Source of the DNA: Deltaproteobacteria bacterium
GTDB taxonomy: Bacteria; Desulfobacterota; Desulfobacteria; Desulfobacterales; JAFDCJ01
NCBI GenBank assembly: GCA_024277475.1
Contig: JAJRVC010000719.1
Coordinates: 1 to 6,429, forward strand
Direction of reading: 5' to 3'
Length of the DNA stretch: 6,429 nt
Shown here: positions 1 through 5,090 of the stretch, piece by piece
Numbering within the stretch: the stretch's first letter is position 1
How the letters are laid out: each line of letters opens with the position of its first letter
The notes under the pieces: generated by a model
Told to the model about the DNA's origin: nothing
Databases searched by the model: none
What the model saw: only the letters and a program-made list of their open reading frames with translations
Position numbers and translations under genes: made by a program

Positions 1-76
1 AACTACACCAAAACGGCACGGTTTATAGATGATTAAACTGGCCGCGTTGGCAGCCGGCCGGAACAGTGAATTTTTC
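1..76. other. left-edge sequence, no supported gene
   Basis: All three plus-strand frames close by position 36 (TAG 26-28, TGA 30-32, TAA 34-36), so any plus-strand gene entering from the left would contribute only 8 to 11 residues here. None of those short tails is recognisable. A GC-rich imperfect hairpin (GGCCG at 40-44 with CGGCC at 55-59) is followed by a five-T run at 71-75. The spacing between hairpin and T run is too long for a convincing terminator. The heptamer array starts at 77. Confidence 0.3.
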
Positions 77-118
77 GAACGTCGAACATCGAACGCCCAA
101 CGTCGAACGTCGAATATT
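77..118. repeat. GAACRTC heptamer array, copy A
   Basis: Six consecutive seven-base units are visible: GAACGTC, GAACATC, GAACGCC, CAACGTC, GAACGTC, GAATATT. They are followed by GATGACGCTACGCT. The same order of variant units (a CAAC unit fourth, a GAAT unit last, then GATGnCGCTnCGCT) recurs at 4861-4916, so this is one copy of a dispersed intergenic element and not chance low complexity. Because 3 x 7 = 21, any open frame through it shows a seven-residue period, which explains the spurious frame starting with GTG at 66. Similar arrays are, to my knowledge, common between genes in Desulfobacterales. No function is established. Confidence 0.85.
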
Positions 119-207
119 GATGACGCTACGCTTTATCTATTTAAAACAAACGAACCGCAGAATTTCGAAAATTGAATCACTTCAGGCTTCGCCTTCGGCT
201 ACGACCC

Positions 208-229
208 GACAGGTTGCTCTGTCTTTTTT
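208..229 (+). terminator. intrinsic-terminator-like hairpin
   Basis: GACAG (208-212) pairs with CTGTC (219-223) around a six-base loop, and six T residues follow immediately (224-229). This is the form of a rho-independent terminator on the plus strand, though the stem is only five pairs. It lies 60 bases upstream of the MaoC-SDR start, so it would end transcription arriving from the left or act as an attenuator in that gene's leader. Just upstream, GGCTTCGCC (186-194) and GCCTTCGGC (192-200) are overlapping small hairpins that could compete for bases. Confidence 0.45.
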
Positions 230-289
230 AAATTGGCAGAATACATTATTCGATGAAGGAACCCTATCGTTGGAACATTGGGGGAAACC

Positions 290-1708
290 ATGACACAACG
301 TGTATTTACATCCGACGATCAGTTCGCTTTTGCAAAACTCTCCGGAGACTATAATCCTTTGCACACGGACCCCGTACTTGCGCGGCGTCTCCTGTTTGGA
401 CAGCAAGTCGTTCATGGCATGCATGCTTTGTTTTGGAGTGTGGATCGTTTTTTGAAAACCCGGACACAACCTTTGGAACTAAAGGCTGTCAAAGCTAATT
501 TTCAGGCAGGAATAGGAGTAGGGCAGACCGTCAATTGCATTTATAGCACGCAAAATGACCGGCAAGTCGAAATACGGCTGGAGACTGACAAGACCCTGGC
601 GGCCTGGATTCAAATTGCCTGGAGCCCCTTAGAGCAACAGTGGGCAGAAATTCTTCCAAGAATATCACAAAAACCGGAAAAATGCCGGGAACGCGACATC
701 GATGAGGCGGAAACGGCTCTGGGCGATGTCCCCCTCTATGTTGACAAAGAATTGGCCACGGGGCTTTTTCCCAATCTTGTGCGGATGTTGCCTCCAATGC
801 AGCTTGCCGCACTGTTAGCGACAACTCGTCTTGTCGGCATGGAGTGTCCCGGCCTGCATTCGATCTATGCCGGGCTCAACCTGACATTTTCTTCAAACAG
901 GATGGGAATTCCGAAGCTGAAATACCTGGTTGCGGAATTCAACAAGCGATTAGCCCTGCTCTCAATGGATGTTGAAGCGCCGGGGATGAAGGGACGAATA
1001 AAAACCTTTTTTCGACCAAAACCTCAAGGACAAGCCCCGTTCACAGATATCCGTCGTGAAGTGGAGTCAGAAGAATTTTCGGCACAACGGGCGCTGATTA
1101 TCGGCGGATCTCGCGGTTTAGGGGAAGTCACCGCCAAGCTTTTAGCCGCAGGTGGCGCCGAGGTCATCATTACTTATTATCACGGGGAACAGGATGCGCA
1201 GCGCATTATAGAAGAAATTGCCGCTCAGGGAGCAAACGCTGATTGCCTTCCTTTGAATGTATTAGATCCATCGCTGGGCCTGTTGAGTAGGGTCGGAAAT
1301 CGTTCGAAGCCCCTGTATTTATATTATTTTGCTACGCCATTTATTTTTGGAGCAGCCAAAGGCAAGTTTTCGCCACAGCGCTTTAGCACCTTTTGTGAGT
1401 ATTATGTCATGGGGTTTCTCCAGATTGTTCAAGCCGTGGCGGCCCCGTCAACCGGCTTACAAAAGATATTCTATCCATCTTCGGCAGCGATTGAGGAACT
1501 TCCGCTGGATATGGGTGAGTATGCCGCCGCCAAAATGGCCGGTGAAATCCTTTGCGACTTTTTGCAAAAGGCAAATCCCGGTCTTGTTATCCATAAACCA
1601 CGTCTGCCGAGAATTGCCACTGACCAAACCGTCAGCTTGTTGCCTGGGAGTAATCAGGATCCTGTGTCAGTTCTTTTAGCCAATTTACGCTATCTTAGGC
1701 AGATGTAG
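290..1708 (+). CDS. MaoC-type hotdog dehydratase / SDR fusion
   Basis: This 472-residue cytoplasmic protein fuses two enzyme modules. Residues about 1-120 are a MaoC-like hotdog domain. It has the hydratase signature SGDYNPLH (18-25; D20 and H25 are the expected catalytic pair) and a downstream VVHGM (40-44). Residues about 145-245 (with CPGLHSIYAGL near 186-196) look like a second, degenerate hotdog half lacking that signature. Residues about 266-472 are a short-chain dehydrogenase/reductase with the nucleotide-binding GGSRGLG (272-278), a candidate catalytic serine (397/398) and YAAAK (411-415). The likely chemistry is reversible hydration of an enoyl thioester coupled to NAD(P)H-dependent keto/hydroxy interconversion, on CoA or carrier protein. 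The ATG at 290 is preceded by GGGGGA at 280-285, a good ribosome site; an in-frame TTG at 278 overlaps that site and is less likely. The gene stands alone on the plus strand, convergent with the glycan genes, so a role in acyl decoration of the polysaccharide is inferred only. Confidence 0.88.
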   Translation: MTQRVFTSDDQFAFAKLSGDYNPLHTDPVLARRLLFGQQVVHGMHALFWSVDRFLKTRTQPLELKAVKANFQAGIGVGQTVNCIYSTQNDRQVEIRLETDKTLAAWIQIAWSPLEQQWAEILPRISQKPEKCRERDIDEAETALGDVPLYVDKELATGLFPNLVRMLPPMQLAALLATTRLVGMECPGLHSIYAGLNLTFSSNRMGIPKLKYLVAEFNKRLALLSMDVEAPGMKGRIKTFFRPKPQGQAPFTDIRREVESEEFSAQRALIIGGSRGLGEVTAKLLAAGGAEVIITYYHGEQDAQRIIEEIAAQGANADCLPLNVLDPSLGLLSRVGNRSKPLYLYYFATPFIFGAAKGKFSPQRFSTFCEYYVMGFLQIVQAVAAPSTGLQKIFYPSSAAIEELPLDMGEYAAAKMAGEILCDFLQKANPGLVIHKPRLPRIATDQTVSLLPGSNQDPVSVLLANLRYLRQM

Positions 1709-1736
1709 CCTGGGATGATGAAAATTCACCTGTAAC

Positions 1737-1865
1737 TCAATACATAAGCCACCCCGACCTGTCGGGATGAGAATTTAAAAGGTTCTACCGTTACCGCGAG
1801 GGCATGCTTGACGGGTGCAAATCTGATCGATGCCGACGGCTTATGAATTGATATAATTTTTTTTT
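1737..1865 (+). repeat. 115-bp inverted-repeat element with T9 tail
   Basis: Bases 1737-1750 (TCAATACATAAGCC) and 1838-1851 (GGCTTATGAATTGA) form an inverted repeat matching at 13 of 14 positions around an 87-base interior. The interior contains a hairpin, CCCGA-CCTG-TCGGG (1753-1766), and a possible second stem, GGCAT (1801-1805) with ATGCC (1830-1834), giving a branched shape. Nine T residues follow at 1857-1865, and AAAATT (1721-1726) could pair with AATTTT (1855-1860). On the plus strand it could be the 3' structure and terminator of the MaoC-SDR transcript or a small structured RNA. On the minus strand a 47-codon open frame (1869 down to 1726, starting MQKK and ending VLSYR) spans it; it has no clear ribosome site. 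A MITE-like or REP-type dispersed element is the alternative. The inverted repeat is directly visible; its function is not. Confidence 0.55.
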
Positions 1866-1924
1866 GCATATTTTTTCACTTTGTTGGTATACGCCGGCAG
1901 AATAACCACTACCAAAACCGGCTG

Positions 1925-1945
1925 AGGCAAACAAGATACTTGCCT
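1925..1945. terminator. weak hairpin after the deacetylase gene
   Basis: AGGCAA (1925-1930) pairs with TTGCCT (1940-1945) around a nine-base loop, directly beyond the deacetylase stop codon on the minus strand. A second inverted pair, GCCGG (1893-1897) with CCGGC (1918-1922), lies next to it. Neither has a strong T run in the minus direction (only four T residues), so a terminator role between the two convergent units is tentative. Confidence 0.25.
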
Positions 1946-2686
1946 TTAAATATCGACCAGACGATCAATATCAGTCCTGCCTACAACCGCGCTGCTTTTT
2001 CCGGATCTGGCGGCAAAAAATTGTTTAAACCCGAATGTTTTGAGAATCGATATCAATTTTTCATTATGTTCGTTAAAAGGAAAACAGTACAATTCAGGGG
2101 AAAATCCCAAATTAGCCGCCATCCACTCGACACACAACTGGGTATCATATTTAATATATTCTTCCCATTGTGCCTGGGAGCGTCGTGTTAAGATGCCATG
2201 CTCAAAATGATAGCCTTGAAACCCAAGCTTCGACCGAATGCTCATATCCTGAGCCGAGATCTCAGGACGGTTCTCAAACCGCTCCAATTTCCATGGACTG
2301 AGAGGTTTTTTTTTGCTTGAATGTGTTCGGGTCAAGATCACGTCATGAAAATGACTGTGAACACCCACACGAACATTCCGTTGGGCTGACAGTTGCTGAA
2401 CTTCTTCAATTGTCATGAAGTGATCGAATTTGCCCTCGATAAAAGTGCGGTACATGTATTTTTTGGATTTTAAATGGGAAAGGTATTCGCCGGTATACAT
2501 CCTCCTTGGTTTTCCAGGCTGAATAAAGGCGGTTGTAATAAAGTAGGTTAATTTCCCGGGATGGTTTTTCAACAGGGGGAAGTAGTAATACTGGGAATAA
2601 AGCCCGTCATCGAAGGTCAACCGGTATGGGTTCAGATTCAAATCAAAATATTCCGGGCGGATGTCATGAATCATCAGGGTTTGCAT
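1946..2686 (-). CDS. NodB/CE4-type polysaccharide deacetylase
   Basis: This 246-residue protein is a probable metal-dependent carbohydrate esterase of family 4, removing N- or O-acetyl groups from a glycan or glycan precursor. Motif 1 is LTFDDG (23-28), supplying the catalytic-base and metal-binding aspartates. Motif 2 is HSHFH (110-114), fitting the H-S-x-x-H metal site. The expected third motif is represented by CFPFNEHN (201-208), which lacks the usual R-x-P form. About 85 residues separate motifs 2 and 3, more than I would expect for a compact NodB domain, suggesting an insertion around 118-170. There is no signal peptide or membrane segment, so it probably acts in the cytoplasm. It is the last gene of the minus-strand block, 229 bases after the phosphatase. 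The ATG at 2686 has no convincing ribosome site (next in-frame ATG: residue 5), and a heptamer array begins 15 bases upstream. It appears more AT-rich than its neighbours by eye. Confidence 0.82.
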   Translation of the reverse strand: MQTLMIHDIRPEYFDLNLNPYRLTFDDGLYSQYYYFPLLKNHPGKLTYFITTAFIQPGKPRRMYTGEYLSHLKSKKYMYRTFIEGKFDHFMTIEEVQQLSAQRNVRVGVHSHFHDVILTRTHSSKKKPLSPWKLERFENRPEISAQDMSIRSKLGFQGYHFEHGILTRRSQAQWEEYIKYDTQLCVEWMAANLGFSPELYCFPFNEHNEKLISILKTFGFKQFFAARSGKSSAVVGRTDIDRLVDI

Positions 2687-2701
2687 ATTCTAAACGAATA
2701 A

Positions 2702-2758
2702 TTCCAGGTTCAGGGTTTCAAGGTTCAAGGTTCCAGGTTCAGAGTTCAGGGTTCCGGG
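2702..2758. repeat. TTCAGGG-like heptamer array
   Basis: Eight tandem units are visible: TTCCAGG, TTCAGGG, TTTCAAGG (one base longer), TTCAAGG, TTCCAGG, TTCAGAG, TTCAGGG and TTCCGGG. The period is seven bases, like the GAACRTC arrays, but the consensus differs. The array begins 15 bases upstream of the deacetylase start codon, where a leader and ribosome site would be expected. The remaining sequence up to 2820 shows no gene or clear signal. Confidence 0.85.
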
Positions 2759-2820
2759 AACAAAGGCTACAAACGGTGGACACTGCTTAACTATTAATCA
2801 AGATCAGGAATAGGGTAGTG

Positions 2821-2848
2821 TTCGTAGTTCGTCGTCCGTGGTTGGTTG
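2821..2848. repeat. degenerate TTCGTNG heptamer array
   Basis: Four units can be read at a seven-base spacing: TTCGTAG, TTCGTCG, TCCGTGG, TTGGTTG. The array is short and decayed, so it is less certain than the others. It shares the phosphatase-deacetylase gap with the TTCAGGG-like array. Nearby, GGGC-TTC-GCCC (2874-2884) forms a small hairpin lying 32 bases past the phosphatase stop on the minus strand. It has no T run in that direction, so it is not called a terminator. Confidence 0.45.
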
Positions 2849-2915
2849 TATTCGTATTTTTTTAAGAACTTAAGGGCTTCGCCCAATTGGAATGTTGAAC
2901 TTTGAAACCCGCGAT

Positions 2916-3542
2916 CTAGTTGACACTAAGTTTAAGTGCATTTACCGCTTCCAGCCGAAGCCCATCCCGGTCGCAAACCAGCCAATGAAGCCGGTAGGAC
3001 TTAAGAAGGGGAGGTTCGGTGGGGAGAAATTTTCTGCCGCTCAGATGGTAGACGAGGCTTTTAATCACGCCTTCGTGGCTGACGATCAGTATATTATCTC
3101 CGGGCCACCTGTCGAAAGCTTCCTGCAATGCCTCCCGGCTTCTTGCCGAAACACTCTTGCGATCTTCACCATCCGGTGGGCAAAAACTCCATCCGGCGCT
3201 TATCTGTTCATCCAGCACCCGGGGTACCTCTGTTTGAATTTGCGAAATGGTTTTCCCCACCCAATGACCCCAATCCTGCTCTCTGAGACGTGAATCAATC
3301 GTCAGTGGAATTTTCAAACGGGCATTGATTATCCCAGCTGTTGCCAAAGCGCGACCGGTGTCACTGGCAAGAAGACGGTTCCATGTGAATTGATCTAAAA
3401 CTTTACCCCAGCGGAACGCCTGTAATTCACCTTCGGGGGTCAACGGAGAGTCGCTGTGACCCTGGATCTTTTTTTCCCGGTTCCATGTGGTTTGAGCGTG
3501 GCGAATCAAACCAAAACGGGTGATTTTACGTTGATCTTGCAT
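2916..3542 (-). CDS. histidine phosphatase superfamily protein
   Basis: This 208-residue protein is a branch-1 histidine phosphatase (phosphoglycerate-mutase-like fold), close to the usual size of small bacterial members. RHAQT (14-18) carries the phosphorylated histidine H15. SDTGR (60-64) supplies a phosphate-binding arginine, REQDWG (87-92) the acid residue E88, and SHEG (155-158) the second catalytic histidine H156, so the active site looks complete. The family includes GpmB-like phosphatases, alpha-ribazole phosphatase (CobC) and sugar-phosphate phosphatases, and sequence alone does not choose among them. There is no signal peptide, so it should be cytoplasmic. It starts 53 bases after the second glycosyltransferase and is probably cotranscribed, which favours a phosphorylated sugar or lipid intermediate as substrate. 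The ATG at 3542 is preceded by AAGAAGATAG, a modest ribosome site. Confidence 0.87.
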   Translation of the reverse strand: MQDQRKITRFGLIRHAQTTWNREKKIQGHSDSPLTPEGELQAFRWGKVLDQFTWNRLLASDTGRALATAGIINARLKIPLTIDSRLREQDWGHWVGKTISQIQTEVPRVLDEQISAGWSFCPPDGEDRKSVSARSREALQEAFDRWPGDNILIVSHEGVIKSLVYHLSGRKFLPTEPPLLKSYRLHWLVCDRDGLRLEAVNALKLSVN

Positions 3543-3595
3543 CTATCTTCTTTTTTTTGGTGTTGGTTCCGAATGAATAAAATCGAAACAATTCG

Positions 3596-4762
3596 TCATC
3601 GAATTTCCCGCTGCTGAGCTATTGAATTTAGCGATAGCTCAAGCTCCTGATAGTTCTTATTTAGATCATGGGCTTTGCGTACGTAGGCTTTTGCAGCACA
3701 GCCCATTTTTTGCCGCAACTCTTTATCGCTCAAAAGGTGCTGGATGGCATCCACAAAAGGCTCCAAAGCGTACACCGGCGTCAACAATGCGGTTTTACCA
3801 TCCTGAACGGCTTCCGGTACACCGGCATTGTCAAACGCTACTACCGGCAACCCGCAGGATTGTGCTTCCAGAAAAACCAACCCCAAAGATTCTTCGATTC
3901 CGGGAAAAACAAAGACATCGGCAGCACTGTAATAGCGATACATATCCCTGCGCGGTATTTTTCCTAAGAATACCACTCGATCAGCCACCTGCTCCGCGGC
4001 CATTTGCTGGAGTTTTTTTCTTTCTTTGCCATCCCCGGCGATGACCAGACGAAAATCTTGTCCCCTTCGATAAAGCTCGCCGCAGGCCCGAATTACCCAG
4101 GTGAGCCCTTCGCTTTTGACATCCGGCCTGAACATGGCGGCGGAAAAAATTACCGGATCATCCTCTATATTCCAATTCCTGCGCAGTTCCTTACGGGCGT
4201 TTTCGTCAAAGTGAAATTCGCCTGGGAGAATGCCCGGTGCCACATAGGTAACCCGATTTTCGGGCAAAAGGCGTTTGAGATTGAGCAGATCGACAGATTT
4301 ATTAGTGAAGACGTGATGGGCGGCACAGAGGGAATTTTTATTCAGATAAAATCCCGGTTTGGCCGTCCATTGACGCCTGCGTTTGGTGGAATAAATACCC
4401 TGAAATATGACATAGGGAATATTCAATTTCCTGGAGACCGCGGGACCCAGTAGATCCGGTGCTTTATAATAGCTATGATAGGTTAACCATAAATCTACAG
4501 GAGTGTCGGAAAACTTTTGCAAAACCTGGCTTCGCTGCCAAATCAATTTCAGCCATAACCAGGGTTTCCAGTAAATCCAGCGGCATCGAAGCGAACTGGC
4601 TGACATAACCAGGTGTCCCTGATTGACAAGGAAATCGAAGAGATTGGTTGCGGTTACAAGATCACCGGAAGGATGGGCATGACCCAATGGTTTAAAGGGA
4701 GCATAAAAGCAAATCCGCAAAGGGCTTGGGGCGGGTGGTATAGGGCATGGGGCATAGGGCAT
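3596..4762 (-). CDS. GT4-family glycosyltransferase
   Basis: This is a retaining, GT-B-fold glycosyltransferase of family 4, transferring a sugar from a nucleotide donor to a growing glycan on the cytoplasmic side. From the ATG at 4762 it has 388 residues. The N-terminal fold opens with RICFYAPFKPLGH and a glycine-containing HPSGD segment. The donor-binding half contains VIAGDGKE, then ESLGLVFLE with the EX7E pair (E291 and E299) and CGLPVVA. The start is uncertain. The open frame runs to 4894, but that extension translates a heptamer array. ATG 4762 has GAGG nine bases upstream yet lies inside the GGGCATR array; ATG 4777 is in frame without a ribosome site; TTG 4720 would give a protein starting neatly at the conserved RICFYAPF but also lacks one. 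It follows the WcaL-like gene after about 330 bases and precedes the phosphatase by 53. Confidence 0.88.
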   Translation of the reverse strand: MPYAPCPIPPAPSPLRICFYAPFKPLGHAHPSGDLVTATNLFDFLVNQGHLVMSASSLRCRWIYWKPWLWLKLIWQRSQVLQKFSDTPVDLWLTYHSYYKAPDLLGPAVSRKLNIPYVIFQGIYSTKRRRQWTAKPGFYLNKNSLCAAHHVFTNKSVDLLNLKRLLPENRVTYVAPGILPGEFHFDENARKELRRNWNIEDDPVIFSAAMFRPDVKSEGLTWVIRACGELYRRGQDFRLVIAGDGKERKKLQQMAAEQVADRVVFLGKIPRRDMYRYYSAADVFVFPGIEESLGLVFLEAQSCGLPVVAFDNAGVPEAVQDGKTALLTPVYALEPFVDAIQHLLSDKELRQKMGCAAKAYVRKAHDLNKNYQELELSLNSIAQQREIR

Positions 4763-4763
4763 A
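4722..4763. repeat. GGGCATR heptamer array over a gene start
   Basis: Six seven-base units are visible: GGGCTTG, GGGCGGG, TGGTATA, GGGCATG, GGGCATA, GGGCATA. The last three are nearly perfect and the first three degenerate. On the coding (minus) strand each good unit reads ATGCCCY, so an ATG occurs every seven bases (4762, 4755, 4748), one in each reading frame; only 4762 is in frame with the glycosyltransferase. The array ends one base before the TTG at 4720 that could be the ancestral start. Confidence 0.75.
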
Positions 4764-4844
4764 GTGAAAAGCCTCATAAATGCTAAGTTGTTTTGTAAAC
4801 ATTTACAGGATACATTTATGCTGGACAGGGTTGTTTTGAAAGAT

Positions 4845-4902
4845 GAACATCGAAAAGACTGAACATCGAACATCGAACGTCCAACGTTGAACATCGAATA
4901 AT
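4845..4902. repeat. GAACRTC heptamer array, copy B
   Basis: The units are GAACATC, a nine-base GAAAAGACT, then GAACATC, GAACATC, GAACGTC, CAACGTT, GAACATC and GAATAAT, followed by GATGTCGCTTCGCT (4903-4916). The last six units and their tail align unit by unit with copy A at 77-125, in the same orientation. On the minus strand the array is open and fuses in frame to the downstream glycosyltransferase, producing a false N-terminus with MFNV/MFDV-type repeats. The rest of the 4763-5090 gap is AT-rich, with no recognisable gene. Confidence 0.85.
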
Positions 4903-4990
4903 GATGTCGCTTCGCTCCGCAATTTAATTAAAAAAAATTACACCAAACCAACACATTGTGCATGGCAGGCGGGTGTATATTCTAACTTCG

Positions 4991-5013
4991 AAAACCTGGT
5001 CCTCTGGACCCGG
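4991..5013 (-). terminator. possible terminator after the WcaL-like gene
   Basis: CCTGGTCC (4995-5002) pairs with GGACCCGG (5006-5013) around a three-base TCT loop, seven of eight pairs matching. Read on the minus strand the hairpin is followed by only four T residues (4994-4991). It lies 78 bases past the stop codon of the upstream glycosyltransferase. If functional it would partly separate that gene from the second glycosyltransferase. The short T run makes this a moderate call. Confidence 0.4.
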
Positions 5014-5090
5014 GTATCTACTATTAATTTTCAGTAAACCTTCCACATACCCACAGCGTAAAAATAACTGGCGCTTATGGCTCATTGCTC

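Noticed and set aside
1..14. Similarity of the left edge to 4936-4949 (both contain TTACACC/CTACACC followed by AAA)
   Set aside because: The match is short and lies on opposite sides of the two GAACRTC arrays, so it is not part of the shared block.
233..261. Promoter for the MaoC-SDR gene (TTGGCA at 233-238, or a sigma-54-like TGGCA site)
   Set aside because: No acceptable -10 box lies 17 bases downstream of TTGGCA, and the sigma-54 reading lacks the conserved GC of the -12 element.
66..293. 75-codon plus-strand frame whose stop overlaps the MaoC-SDR ATG (ATGA)
   Set aside because: It starts with GTG, its first third is a translation of the GAACRTC array, and it crosses the terminator-like hairpin at 208-229. 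The overlap looks coincidental.
1751..1837. Cyclic-di-GMP (GEMM-type) or other known riboswitch in the inverted-repeat interior
   Set aside because: I compared it with the remembered GEMM core on both strands and found no match. No downstream gene is placed for control.
1808..1857. Promoter from TTGACG (1808-1813) and TATAAT (1852-1857)
   Set aside because: The spacing is 38 bases, far from the usual 17, and no plus-strand gene follows. The TATAAT belongs to the tail of the inverted-repeat element.
4763..4894. N-terminal extension of the second glycosyltransferase back to the ATG at 4894
   Set aside because: The first residues translate heptamer array B and intervening non-coding DNA. The family fold begins only at the residue encoded around 4720.
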